From: Lachnospiraceae bacterium
GTDB lineage: Bacteria; Bacillota; Clostridia; Lachnospirales; Lachnospiraceae
Reading direction: 5' to 3'
Assembly (NCBI GenBank): GCA_017634065.1
Contig: JAGBOC010000011.1
Location: 1 to 60,411 of the forward strand
DNA: 60,411 bases
A model generated the notes under the pieces. The model saw nothing but the letters and a program-made list of their open reading frames with translations. It had not been told where the DNA came from and did not search any database. Below, one piece after another: positions 1-9,062 of this stretch (position 1 is its first letter; every line of letters begins with the position of its first letter). The position numbers and the translations under genes were made by a program.

Positions 1-24
1 ATACATACATACATACATACATAT
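1..24. repeat. ATAC tetranucleotide microsatellite
   Basis: The window opens with about five and a half uninterrupted copies of ATAC, ending in ATAT. It may extend further upstream, outside the window. It is not in any visible gene. Simple repeats like this are prone to slippage, so copy number may vary. Confidence 0.8.
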
Positions 25-59
25 CTCTTTTTAAGAGGTAATTCTTTTAGTAGAAACTA

Positions 60-68
60 TGATATAGT
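60..68 (+). promoter_or_regulatory. Weak extended -10 promoter upstream of the first gene
   Basis: TGATATAGT is an extended -10 element (TG, one base, TATAGT). No good -35 box was seen. If used, transcription would start near 75 and pass through the hairpin at 95-128 before the gene at 156, so that hairpin would sit in the leader. Confidence 0.3.
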
Positions 69-94
69 AAAAATTAATAAAATAAAAATTAATG

Positions 95-128
95 AGCCAC
101 TATGCCAAGAGGGGGTAGGGGCTTTTTT
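95..128 (+). terminator. Terminator-like hairpin or leader attenuator
   Basis: AGCCACTA at 95-102 can pair with TAGGGGCT at 116-123 (8 bp with one A-G mismatch). A run of six T begins at the end of the stem. It either ends an upstream transcript or acts as an attenuator before the gene at 156. Confidence 0.4.
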
Positions 129-155
129 ATTTGTATAAAAACTTAGGAGGGAATT

Positions 156-548
156 ATGAGTATTAAAAAACTTATTGTATTATGTGGCAAACAAAATACT
201 GGGAAAAGTCAAACTTTATTGGATTTAATTAAGAACTTGACACCTGTTAGTGTTATTAAGAAACCAAGAACGAAAAAGGGGAGGGATTACATAGGAATAT
301 GGAAAATTAAAAATAAAAATGTTGGAATCGTTTTTGCAGGGGACACATTACAAATAATATTGGATGGATTTAATGCAATAAACCAATCAAAAATCAAAAT
401 TGATGTGATTGTATGTACATGTCATAAATCACAAATAGATTACATCATTAAACTATATGGAAAAAGAAGTGCCAGTGTAGTAATTAAGGAACAAGCAAAC
501 AATCACGATAATAATATTTGTAAAAATGAAATTTTATCATTAATATAA
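156..548 (+). CDS. Small P-loop NTP-binding protein, function unknown
   Basis: This 130-residue protein has a Walker A motif, GKQNTGKS, at about residues 11-18, directly after the hydrophobic strand LIVLC. That is the layout of a P-loop NTPase. A later hydrophobic strand (IDVIVCTC, about residues 82-89) could carry a Walker-B-like segment, but no clear acidic motif follows. It is shorter than most complete P-loop ATPases, so it may be a minimal nucleotide-binding module. The start is supported by AGGAGGG 5-6 nt before ATG. The lipoprotein gene begins 13 nt downstream, so the two are probably cotranscribed. I do not recognise a specific family. Confidence 0.6.
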   Translation: MSIKKLIVLCGKQNTGKSQTLLDLIKNLTPVSVIKKPRTKKGRDYIGIWKIKNKNVGIVFAGDTLQIILDGFNAINQSKIKIDVIVCTCHKSQIDYIIKLYGKRSASVVIKEQANNHDNNICKNEILSLI

Positions 549-561
549 GGAGAAAGTAAAA

Positions 562-2112
562 ATGTTTAAAAGAATTATAAAAAATGTTATATGTTTTTTG
601 TTAGTAGCAAGTTTAGTAGCTTGTGGTGGTGGAGGTGTAAGCACTTCAAGTTCAAATGCAAAGAGTGGCAAATCAAAATTAAAACAAGAATATGTATTTT
701 ATGAGAGAGAAGGGAAAACATATTTTTCTGATTTAAAGAATGAGTATTTACTATGTGATGATACAATAGAAGGTGATCACTTATATTTAAATGAAGCAAA
801 CAATTGTTTGATTTATCAAAAGGACAGTGAAAATGAATGGTTTATTAAAGATTTAAGTAAAATTGATAGTGACGATATGAACCTTGGAATATTTAATGTA
901 GAGTTGATAATAGGAGATTATATAGTTTATAAATCTTTTTCAAATCATAGTACTAGGGATGGAATAAGTGTGTTTAATATAAAAAGCAAAACTAAAGAGA
1001 GAATTATAGATGACACAGCAAGTGATATAAGAATTAAAAAGATTAGTAATAGTGAATTTATCTATTATTGGTATGGGTATGATTATGACAGTGATTCTAA
1101 TAGAATTGCTAAATTTGGCAAATATAATTTGAATGCAAAAACTTTACAAGAGTCAGAAATAATAAAGAGTGATGAGGGAGGGCATATAGTTTTAGAATGT
1201 CTTGATTATCCATTTTCAGCAATAATGGTAACGAATGGTGGAAATCCTGAGGAATATTTTAATGGTGCTGTAGAAAAATTATATAGATTTTCATTTGATA
1301 AGGGTTTTGAATTTATTGATGAACAATTACGTGAGTGCCAATATGAATTTAGTGAGTCTTATAAAAATGGTGCATGGACTTGGCATCAAAAGACTGGTAT
1401 TTATTGTTATAATCCTTATTACTATGCGAAGATGATAGAACGTAGTGACATAGGAGTTATTTTTGAGCTTTATTATTCAGATGGTATTAGTAATACTTTT
1501 TTGGGGAAAGGACGATTAGATAATGGCTATGGTGCTGATCATTTTACAAATCTTAAAATACCTGTAAGTAATATGTCATATATAGGCTCTGATTCATGGG
1601 AATATGGATTTACAATCAGGGATAAGATTTATAAAAATCAACAAATAGTTACATCATTTAATGATGGAAATAAGATTTTGATTGTTGATAACACAAATGA
1701 CTATTGGCACCGTGAATACTTTATAGTTGATATTAACACAGAAGAAAAGAAGTATATTGATAATGATGTAGAACCAATATATTTTGATGGCAATAATTTA
1801 TTGTATGTAAATAAAGATAAAAACGAATTGAAATTAAATGATAAGGTAATAGGAAGTGACCATAGTGGCACATGGGTTAGGTATAATTCTGATTTGGATA
1901 TTATTGCATTTTGTTGTAATAATACATTGAGTGTATACAAAGATGATGAGACAAAAATGGTAGCAGGGAATGTGAAAGATTTTGAATTAACGACAAAAGA
2001 TAATTTATGTTATTTAACAAATAATAATGAATTGTACATTTATGATTATGGTGATGAACCACAAAAACTATGTGATTGTGAATATTTGTTAGATTATGAA
2101 GTAATAAAATAA
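562..2112 (+). CDS. Secreted lipoprotein with repeated beta-strand segments
   Basis: The protein is 516 residues. It begins with a lipoprotein signal: charged n-region, hydrophobic core, then lipobox LVAC with the lipid-attachment Cys at residue 21. A Gly/Ser-rich tether follows. The rest is rich in aromatic and acidic residues, with recurring short patterns of the type 'Y-x-D-x-x-x-x-x-x-L'. This resembles beta-propeller-like, DUF5050-type surface lipoproteins, but that assignment is an inference. The RBS AGGAG precedes the ATG. It lies between a P-loop protein and a zinc-knuckle protein with short gaps. It probably sits on the outer face of the membrane; the ligand is unknown. Confidence 0.65.
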   Translation: MFKRIIKNVICFLLVASLVACGGGGVSTSSSNAKSGKSKLKQEYVFYEREGKTYFSDLKNEYLLCDDTIEGDHLYLNEANNCLIYQKDSENEWFIKDLSKIDSDDMNLGIFNVELIIGDYIVYKSFSNHSTRDGISVFNIKSKTKERIIDDTASDIRIKKISNSEFIYYWYGYDYDSDSNRIAKFGKYNLNAKTLQESEIIKSDEGGHIVLECLDYPFSAIMVTNGGNPEEYFNGAVEKLYRFSFDKGFEFIDEQLRECQYEFSESYKNGAWTWHQKTGIYCYNPYYYAKMIERSDIGVIFELYYSDGISNTFLGKGRLDNGYGADHFTNLKIPVSNMSYIGSDSWEYGFTIRDKIYKNQQIVTSFNDGNKILIVDNTNDYWHREYFIVDINTEEKKYIDNDVEPIYFDGNNLLYVNKDKNELKLNDKVIGSDHSGTWVRYNSDLDIIAFCCNNTLSVYKDDETKMVAGNVKDFELTTKDNLCYLTNNNELYIYDYGDEPQKLCDCEYLLDYEVIK

Positions 2113-2136
2113 TAATAACTGGATGAGAGGGTAAAT

Positions 2137-2484
2137 ATGAATAATGTGTGTCATAGTTGTATGAATAGTATTTTTATATTTAAGAAATTATTTGACTCAA
2201 AAGCGAAAACAAGTATATGTGATTGCTGTGGTACTGAACAGAAGTGTGTAAATATTAAAGATTTAGTATCTTTTATAAAAGGTGACTTGGAGAAAGAATA
2301 TAGTGATTTTAATGAAATAGGAACTGAAGAATGGGAAATTAGAGGAGATGAGATTATTTCATCGGAAGATTTATTGAATGAAAAATACCAAGGTTTTGAA
2401 TGTATTGATGAAAAGTTAAAAAAATTAATTTATGATGAGTTGGCATACAAATCTTGGATTATAGACTTATCTAAAAAGAACTAA
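2137..2484 (+). CDS. Zinc-knuckle protein resembling a RES-toxin N-terminal domain
   Basis: This 115-residue protein has two CxxC pairs (Cys5/Cys8 and Cys28/Cys31), a likely zinc knuckle. An acidic helical region follows, with the motif EEWEI and a short C-terminal tail. The layout recalls the zinc-knuckle/HEPN-like N-terminal domain found in front of RES-domain toxins, but no RES catalytic domain follows here: the frame stops at 2484 and the next gene is unrelated. It may be a free-standing regulatory or immunity-type domain, a truncated toxin gene, or another zinc protein. The family link is pattern-based only. An RBS (GAGAGGG) precedes the ATG. Confidence 0.5.
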   Translation: MNNVCHSCMNSIFIFKKLFDSKAKTSICDCCGTEQKCVNIKDLVSFIKGDLEKEYSDFNEIGTEEWEIRGDEIISSEDLLNEKYQGFECIDEKLKKLIYDELAYKSWIIDLSKKN

Positions 2485-2589
2485 TAGTTATTGTATAAAA
2501 TAACTTTAAGTATCTTATTTGCTATGACAGAGTTAGAGTAAATTAAATTTGAATTGCAATTTAAAAATTATAAATATGGAGAAATGCCA

Positions 2590-5500
2590 ATGAAGAAAAT
2601 TTTGTTTTTATGTGTATTGATATTAATATTTACAAATAATATTGCATTAGCACAAAATTATGATTTATCAGAAATATTTAAGGCAAAACTTGTGATTGAA
2701 TATCCAGCTGATACAACTGTAGATGAGATGGATACAGTTACTTTTGGCTCATATCCGCAAAGTGATGCTACCGGTGCCACCAAAGACCCTATAGAGTGGA
2801 TAGTGCTTAATAGAGATGGCAATAGGGCTTTATTATTATCTAAATATAAGCTGGATAGAAGAAAATATAATGATATAAAAGAAGATACAACTTGGGAAAG
2901 AAGTACGATTAGAAGTTGGTTGAACAACACCTTTTATAGTAGTGCATTTACTGATAATGAAAAATTAAAAGTAATTAATGTAAATATAATTAATAATGAT
3001 AATGTGAGATTTGGTACTAATGGCGGGGAAGACACATATGATAAAGTGTTTTTATTAAGTATAGATGAGGTCAATAGATATTTAAAAAATAATACAATGC
3101 GAGATACACTAAAAACAAATTATTCCAAAGTAAATTCTGGATGGTGGTTGAGGTCGTCTGGAAGCAAACAAAATCAAGCAGCTAATGTAAGTAATATTGG
3201 AGCATTAAATGAAGCTGGTTATAGTGTTGGAAACAATATGGGAATCCGTCCGTCTATATGGGTTGATACATCATCTTTTGAAAATACTGTTGATAGTAAT
3301 GTTTCATTTGATGATAGTGATTCTATATCTCAAGATGTTAATACTACAATTGATATCAGCTCAAATTATGATAGTGGAGTAAGTGTCAATGCAGGTATAA
3401 ATGTTAATAATGTTGGCAATAATGCAATAAGTAATATTGAAGTATTAAATAATGTCTTAGCAGCTAACAAGTCAAACTTATTTGATAATAAATTATATTT
3501 TTACTGGTGGGTTGCAGAAAACGAAAAAGAAAAAATGTATAAAGAGTATGGACCGGTTGATCCCAATTCATATAAATTAGTTCCTTATGGTAATGATTAT
3601 TGGAAAGTTGGTGAAACTGGACCTATCGGATTGTATGATATTTTAAATAAGGTTGATGATTTTGATTGGATAGAAAGTTGGGATAATAATTATTTAACTG
3701 TATCTAAATATATTAGTAAAATTACAAATGACAAAAAGTATATATTAAGATTTAAGGTAAATCAAAACATTGACGGTCTTGATGGTATAGAAGTTATAGA
3801 CAATTATAATGTGAAAAGAATGAAGATAACAAAAAATGGCAATGAAATTATTATAAATACAGATGCACCATATTTTACTTTTAATGGCTCATTTAATCCT
3901 AATTATTTTACAACAGGAGGTACTGGTTCTTGGTCCTTTTTCTCATATCTTGAAAATATTAAAGAGATAGATTTTACGAATGTTATAGCAAACCCTATTA
4001 TTGATGATTTAACTTGCTTCATTGGTGGTTGCAAAAGCCTTGAGAGAATAGATTTAAGTAAATTAACATTTGAATCAAAAAATAATAAAGTATCGGAGTT
4101 ATATAATGGATATATGTTTGCAGATTGTATTTCCTTAAAAGAAATAATTTTTAATAATAATACAAGCATTATTTGGGACAATGTTTTATTACCTTCTGAT
4201 TCTGTAGCAGTAGGACCACTTTCAACATTTAGAGGTTGTAATTCTTTACAAAGTATTTATTGTAATGAAGTCACTAAAAATTCATTTTTAAAAGATACAT
4301 CATTAAATACATCTAAAGTAAAGTTTTATTCAGCTATAGGCAGTATAAATGTAAATGCTAAACAAAATCAAGATATGAATGTAATTGAAAGTAACAATAG
4401 CGTGGACTTGCAAGATAATAATGTAAGCATTAGTAATGAAGAAGTATATAATACTACAACTGTAAGAGAAACTCAGCAAAATACACAACACGAAACAGAG
4501 CAAATAATTCAGGCAGAAATTGAAAAAAATCAAAGTATTGGTAGTAGAGATTTTAGCAATTTAGCCAGTCAGTTAAAAAAGGCAAGACTTGTAAATGATT
4601 ATTCTATTAATACTACAATAGATGAGATGGATACAGTGACTTTTGGTTCGTATCCACAATTTGATATGAGCGATACAAAAAAGGAACTAATAGAGTGGTT
4701 AGTTGTGAAAAGAGAAGGTTCAGGGGTTCTTTTATTATCAAAATATGTGCTTGATTATAAACAGTTCAATGAAATATATGAAACAACTGATTGGGGAAAA
4801 TCCACTTTACGCAAATGGTTGAACAATGAATTTTTAGAAAAAGCATTCAGTGATACTGAAAAAAGTTTTATTTGGCAGAAACAAAATAATTATATAGCAA
4901 GAGATAAAGATGATTGGTCAGTTTGGGGACATACCAATGATGATTATATATTCTTATTACCTGTTGATGAGCTAAAAAACTATTTTAGTGGAAGCGTTTG
5001 GAATAATTTTTGGAATGGTAGGGATGAAAAAAAGACAGAAGAGAGACTTGCTACGAGTGATACAACATTTGCGAGAAACAATAAAAAAACATGGTTGACA
5101 AATTATTATCAATCAAAAAATAAATCCTTTGATTCAAATTATGAAAAATATATTAAGCGAGTTGAATATTGGGGCGAAGCTATGGTTAGTAGCACAGATG
5201 CCGAAAACATATCAGATTTCTTAGGAATTAATGTTACTCCAGTAGACGGCCTTTATGGTGTCCGCCCCGCACTTTGGATAAACACATGGAGAGTAAATGA
5301 TTATGTAAATGATAGTGTAAAAGTCAATTCAACTATTGAAATAAGTAATAATGAAAAAAATAATGAAGATTTTGATACTAGCTATAGTGTAGTAGATGCC
5401 TCGAATCAAAATGTTACTATACAAGAAACTAAAAAAAAGTTGATACAAAATAGTGAATCTGATGATGCATCTACTACTGATGATTATGAAGGTTTCGTAA

Positions 5501-6621
5501 AACCAGAGCCTACAGATATATATTATTTCCATAAAGAGTTTGATGAGCAGAATAAAAAGAAAATAGACCCAACTGTGTATTATTATGCAAAACAAGATTC
5601 GTCAAATAAGATTATAACCTCTATAGAGAAAAAAGATATAAGAGATGGCCTTTTCGGTTCTGGCTTTTTTGCAAGAACTAAAAAAGTTTACCATAATATT
5701 GAAATAACATTTGATGAAGAGACTCAAAAGAGATTAGCAAAATATGTGGATTTCGATTTAAATTATCGCTGGGAAGAAGGAGGTTATGAATGGTGTTTGC
5801 TTGTTGGGGACTCTATGAATAGTTTAGAAAATATAAGCGGCTATTCGTTATTACCACGCTATGATGTTGATACAAATACATATATGGAAGGTGCTTCTTA
5901 TTATCAAAAAGGAAAAATTCAATTAAATTATTCAAGCTCATATAAACAAGATATTATATATAATAAATTAAAAAATGCTAAAATAATAATGCTCACAACG
6001 AAAAATGTCATTAAGTCCTCTGAAAAGAAGATTATCAGCAAGGAACTTCTTGGAGGTGTTGAAAAAATACTAAAAGTTGATACGGGTGCTAAAGAGAATG
6101 AACCAAAACTTAATTTCGCAAAAGCATATGTTGACAAGTCTACAGAAAAAGCAATAATTGAGTATACAAAGCATAATCGCGGTAAATATATATGTATAAT
6201 AGACGATTTTCAAGGCATAATTGATTATGAAGAAGAAATAGAAGAACCAAAAGATAAATGTAGCGAATTACTAATTTGGCTATATGCTTATGACTCAAAT
6301 GCTTATGCAAGATATGCATTTGAAATGATTAAATATTTTAATATTTATGGTTGCGAGCTTGATATAATATATGAATTAAATACAAGTAATGGCTTTGAAG
6401 ATTTTGAAAAAGTATATAAATCTAAAGGTACTCCTTATATGGCAAAGCGAAATGAGGTAAAAGTTTATTATACTAATTCTGAAGATGGAAAGGTTTTAGA
6501 TTATTTATATAAAGATAGGGTAGTTTTCTTATATGAGATAACGGGTGACTGGGCAAAGATTAATTGTTCTGGGTATACTGGATATGTTAAATTGAGTGAT
6601 ATATATGAAGTAAAAGAATAA
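2590..6621 (+). CDS. Large surface protein: two DUF6273 domains, BspA-like segment, C-terminal SH3
   Basis: The ATG at 2590 has GGAG 8 nt upstream and begins a clean signal peptide ending ALA-Q. Upstream in-frame TTG (2554) and ATG (2584) lack this spacing. The product is 1343 residues. A DUF6273-type domain lies at about residues 54-226, starting VTFGSYPQ and ending GIRPSIW. A second copy lies at about 683-899 (VTFGSYPQ to GVRPALW). Between them, about 431-561, is a BspA-like stretch with 'LERIDLS' and 'LKEIIF' repeats. The C-terminal 50 residues look like a bacterial SH3 domain, which often binds cell wall. The two DUF6273 copies remain similar at DNA level, so this is an internal duplication. 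The region at about 960-1280 is unrecognised. Confidence 0.75.
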   Translation: MKKILFLCVLILIFTNNIALAQNYDLSEIFKAKLVIEYPADTTVDEMDTVTFGSYPQSDATGATKDPIEWIVLNRDGNRALLLSKYKLDRRKYNDIKEDTTWERSTIRSWLNNTFYSSAFTDNEKLKVINVNIINNDNVRFGTNGGEDTYDKVFLLSIDEVNRYLKNNTMRDTLKTNYSKVNSGWWLRSSGSKQNQAANVSNIGALNEAGYSVGNNMGIRPSIWVDTSSFENTVDSNVSFDDSDSISQDVNTTIDISSNYDSGVSVNAGINVNNVGNNAISNIEVLNNVLAANKSNLFDNKLYFYWWVAENEKEKMYKEYGPVDPNSYKLVPYGNDYWKVGETGPIGLYDILNKVDDFDWIESWDNNYLTVSKYISKITNDKKYILRFKVNQNIDGLDGIEVIDNYNVKRMKITKNGNEIIINTDAPYFTFNGSFNPNYFTTGGTGSWSFFSYLENIKEIDFTNVIANPIIDDLTCFIGGCKSLERIDLSKLTFESKNNKVSELYNGYMFADCISLKEIIFNNNTSIIWDNVLLPSDSVAVGPLSTFRGCNSLQSIYCNEVTKNSFLKDTSLNTSKVKFYSAIGSINVNAKQNQDMNVIESNNSVDLQDNNVSISNEEVYNTTTVRETQQNTQHETEQIIQAEIEKNQSIGSRDFSNLASQLKKARLVNDYSINTTIDEMDTVTFGSYPQFDMSDTKKELIEWLVVKREGSGVLLLSKYVLDYKQFNEIYETTDWGKSTLRKWLNNEFLEKAFSDTEKSFIWQKQNNYIARDKDDWSVWGHTNDDYIFLLPVDELKNYFSGSVWNNFWNGRDEKKTEERLATSDTTFARNNKKTWLTNYYQSKNKSFDSNYEKYIKRVEYWGEAMVSSTDAENISDFLGINVTPVDGLYGVRPALWINTWRVNDYVNDSVKVNSTIEISNNEKNNEDFDTSYSVVDASNQNVTIQETKKKLIQNSESDDASTTDDYEGFVKPEPTDIYYFHKEFDEQNKKKIDPTVYYYAKQDSSNKIITSIEKKDIRDGLFGSGFFARTKKVYHNIEITFDEETQKRLAKYVDFDLNYRWEEGGYEWCLLVGDSMNSLENISGYSLLPRYDVDTNTYMEGASYYQKGKIQLNYSSSYKQDIIYNKLKNAKIIMLTTKNVIKSSEKKIISKELLGGVEKILKVDTGAKENEPKLNFAKAYVDKSTEKAIIEYTKHNRGKYICIIDDFQGIIDYEEEIEEPKDKCSELLIWLYAYDSNAYARYAFEMIKYFNIYGCELDIIYELNTSNGFEDFEKVYKSKGTPYMAKRNEVKVYYTNSEDGKVLDYLYKDRVVFLYEITGDWAKINCSGYTGYVKLSDIYEVKE

Positions 6622-6657
6622 ATTAACCAGTTTTTTCAAAAGAAAATATCTTTGAGT

Positions 6658-6686
6658 CGGCGAGGAAAAGTCCTCGCCGTTTTTTA
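6658..6686 (+). terminator. Strong intrinsic terminator of the surface-protein gene
   Basis: CGGCGAGGA (6658-6666) and TCCTCGCCG (6671-6679) form a perfect 9-bp GC-rich stem with an AAAG loop, followed by six T. It ends the accessory island's transcription before hppA. Confidence 0.93.
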
Positions 6687-6817
6687 TTTTGATAGCAAAA
6701 GGAAAAGATGAAGTGGAAATAATAGGGACGGACTTCATTATTTTGAATTATACGAGATTCATTAGAAATACTTGCGATAGAGATACCGGATAGGATGTAA
6801 TTTTGCATCTCAATTTA
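6687..6817. other. Intergenic stretch before the hppA promoter
   Basis: Part of the 287-bp gap between the surface-protein gene and hppA. I see no credible gene. It has a 7-bp inverted repeat (ATGAAGT near 6708, ACTTCAT near 6731) without a T-run, and nothing else I can interpret. Confidence 0.5.
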
Positions 6818-6846
6818 TTGACTTAAAATATAAGTTTTGATATAAT
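6818..6846 (+). promoter_or_regulatory. SigA promoter of hppA
   Basis: TTGACT, a 17-bp spacer and TATAAT, with TG one base before the -10 (extended -10). Transcription would begin near 6853, giving a leader of about 55 nt before the ATG at 6909. Confidence 0.88.
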
Positions 6847-6908
6847 ATATGGGTTAAGCAAGACAGCAAATGTTTTGCTTTTTGTTTTTATTTTGTGTTG
6901 GAGGAATT

Positions 6909-8987
6909 ATGAATATTGTGAAATTTGAACCAGGAATACTTACATTTGATGCAATAAAGATGCCTCTTGCTATCATAATAGTTGTAGCAGTGATTGCATT
7001 AGTTTTTGCATTTATTCTTAGTTCTCTTGTTTCAAAAGAAGATGAAGGAACGGAAAGAATGAAAGAAATATCAGCAAGTATAAGGGAAGGTGCAAAAGCA
7101 TTCTTATTTGCAGAATATAAAATACTTGCTGTTGTTATAGTTGTGTTATTTTTTGCCATTATGATATTTACTGGAACAAGTACTGCACCTGGATTGCTTT
7201 CTGCTATTAGTTTTTTAGTTGGTGCCTGTTTTTCAATACTTGCAGGTTATTTTGGAATGAATATTGCGACAAAGGCAAATGTTCGTACTGCAAATGGTGC
7301 CAAAACTGGAGGTATGAATAAAGCATTACTTGTTGCTTTTCGTGGTGGTTCAGTTATGGGTATGTCTGTCGTAGGATTTGGACTACTTGGCTGTGCTACT
7401 ATATATTTTGTTACTGGTAATTCAGAGATACTTACTGGTTATTCATTAGGTGCATCAACGATTGCTTTGTTTGCAAGAGTAGGCGGTGGAATATATACAA
7501 AAGCTGCTGATGTAGGCGCTGATATAGCAGGAAAGACTATTGAAGATTTGCCAGAAGATGATCCAAGAAACCCTGCTGTTATAGCAGATAATGTTGGTGA
7601 TAATGTTGGTGATGTTGCTGGAATGGGAGCAGATTTATTTGAATCATATGTAGGTGCCATTATATCAGCAATAACTCTTTCAGTCGCAGCACTTAATATT
7701 GGAAATAGGGGAGTTATATTTACTTTTGTTCTTGCAGGTTCAGGTATAATTTCTGCAATTATAGGTGCTCAATTTGTAAGAGGAAATGGAAATCCACAAA
7801 AAGCATTAAATACAGGAACTTATATTTCTTCAGTTTTAGTAGTAGTTTCAGCATTGGTTTTCTCAAATACTATTCTTGGAAATGTTAAGTATGGAGTTTC
7901 AATTATTGCTGGTCTTTTAGTTGGAGTTTTAATTGGAAAGATTACAGAGATTTATACTTCTGCTGATTATAAATATGTAAAGCATATCGCAGAACAGTCA
8001 AATAAAGGTGGGGCAGCCACAACAATTATTTCTGGTATAGCAGTTGGAATGAAATCTACTTGGATTACTATTGTTCTTATCTGTATAGCTACAATAGTGG
8101 CATATAGTTTTGGAAGTCAAGTAGATGGTATGCCAGGTGGACTTTATGGTATAGCACTTGCAGCAGTGGGTATGCTCTCAACAACAGGTATCACCGTAGC
8201 GGTTGATGCATATGGACCTATCGCAGATAATGCTGGTGGCATAGCAGAGATGGCAGGACTTGATGAATCTGTTCGTGAAGTTACAGATACACTTGATTCA
8301 GTTGGAAATACGACTGCTGCCATGGGAAAAGGCTTTGCTATAGGTTCAGCCGCACTTACAGCTCTTGCTCTTTTCGTATCATATGCAAATGCAGTTAAAC
8401 TTTTTGATCAAGGTATAAATATATTAGAACCAAATACAGTTGTGGGTCTATTAATTGGTGCAATGCTTCCATTCTTATTTTCAGCATTTACTATGGAATC
8501 TGTATCAAAGGCAGCTGGAGATATGGTGACAGAAGTTGTTCGCCAAATGAATGAGATTGCTGGATTAAAAGAAGGTAAGGCAAAGGCAGACTATAAGAGA
8601 TGTGTAGAGATATCAACTCATGCTTCACTTCGTGAAATGGTTCTTCCTGGACTTCTTGCAGTGCTTGTACCATTAGTTGTAGGATGTGTTCCATTCCTTG
8701 GACCTAAAGCACTTGGTGGGGTTCTTGCTGGAAGTTTAGCATCAGGTGTGTGCATGGCAATATTTATGAGTAATGCTGGTGGAGCTTGGGATAATGCAAA
8801 GAAATACATTGAGCAAGGTGCATTTGGAGGAAAGGGTTCAGAAACACATAAGTCAGCAGTGGTTGGTGATACAGTTGGAGATCCTTTCAAGGATACATCT
8901 GGACCATCTATTAATATATTAATAAAACTTATGACTATAGTGTCGCTTGTATTTGCACCACTATTTTTGAGATTTGCTGGAGCATAA
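6909..8987 (+). CDS. hppA: Membrane-bound ion-pumping pyrophosphatase, K+-dependent type
   Basis: It hydrolyses cytoplasmic pyrophosphate and pumps H+ and/or Na+ across the membrane. The ATG at 6909 follows GGAGGA; an upstream in-frame ATG at 6870 has no RBS. The 692-residue product is strongly hydrophobic, with about 16 expected membrane segments. Diagnostic motifs are present: the substrate loop DVGADIAGK, the acidic [16 protein letters not shown], and a C-terminal [13 protein letters not shown]. The segment GNTTAA carries Ala where K+-independent enzymes have Lys, so it should be K+-dependent. Whether it pumps Na+ or H+ cannot be read safely. It is monocistronic, with its own promoter and terminator, and fits energy conservation in an anaerobe. 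Confidence 0.97.
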   Translation: MNIVKFEPGILTFDAIKMPLAIIIVVAVIALVFAFILSSLVSKEDEGTERMKEISASIREGAKAFLFAEYKILAVVIVVLFFAIMIFTGTSTAPGLLSAISFLVGACFSILAGYFGMNIATKANVRTANGAKTGGMNKALLVAFRGGSVMGMSVVGFGLLGCATIYFVTGNSEILTGYSLGASTIALFARVGGGIYTKAADVGADIAGKTIEDLPEDDPRNPAVIADNVGDNVGDVAGMGADLFESYVGAIISAITLSVAALNIGNRGVIFTFVLAGSGIISAIIGAQFVRGNGNPQKALNTGTYISSVLVVVSALVFSNTILGNVKYGVSIIAGLLVGVLIGKITEIYTSADYKYVKHIAEQSNKGGAATTIISGIAVGMKSTWITIVLICIATIVAYSFGSQVDGMPGGLYGIALAAVGMLSTTGITVAVDAYGPIADNAGGIAEMAGLDESVREVTDTLDSVGNTTAAMGKGFAIGSAALTALALFVSYANAVKLFDQGINILEPNTVVGLLIGAMLPFLFSAFTMESVSKAAGDMVTEVVRQMNEIAGLKEGKAKADYKRCVEISTHASLREMVLPGLLAVLVPLVVGCVPFLGPKALGGVLAGSLASGVCMAIFMSNAGGAWDNAKKYIEQGAFGGKGSETHKSAVVGDTVGDPFKDTSGPSINILIKLMTIVSLVFAPLFLRFAGA

Positions 8988-8995
8988 AGTTTGAA

Positions 8996-9021
8996 AAAAG
9001 GGGTTAACATGCACCCCTTTT
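8996..9021 (+). terminator. Intrinsic terminator of hppA
   Basis: AAAAGGGGT (8996-9004) pairs perfectly with ACCCCTTTT (9013-9021) around an 8-nt loop. A-run and T-run flank the GC core, so it may work in both directions. Confidence 0.88.
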
Positions 9022-9045
9022 ATTATGCATAATTTTATAAATGTA

Positions 9046-9054
9046 TGATATAAT
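9046..9054 (+). promoter_or_regulatory. Extended -10 promoter only 8 nt before an ATG
   Basis: TGATATAAT is a perfect extended -10. Predicted +1 (about 9061) is within 0-2 nt of the ATG at 9063. No convincing -35 is present. The transcript would be essentially leaderless. Confidence 0.6.
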
Positions 9055-9062
9055 TAGATTCT

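Noticed and set aside
1-24. Start of a CRISPR array
   Set aside because: The unit is a 4-bp simple repeat with no spacers.
6708-6737. Inverted repeat ATGAAGT/ACTTCAT as a terminator
   Set aside because: The loop is long, the stem is weak and no T-run follows; a strong terminator already lies at 6658-6686.
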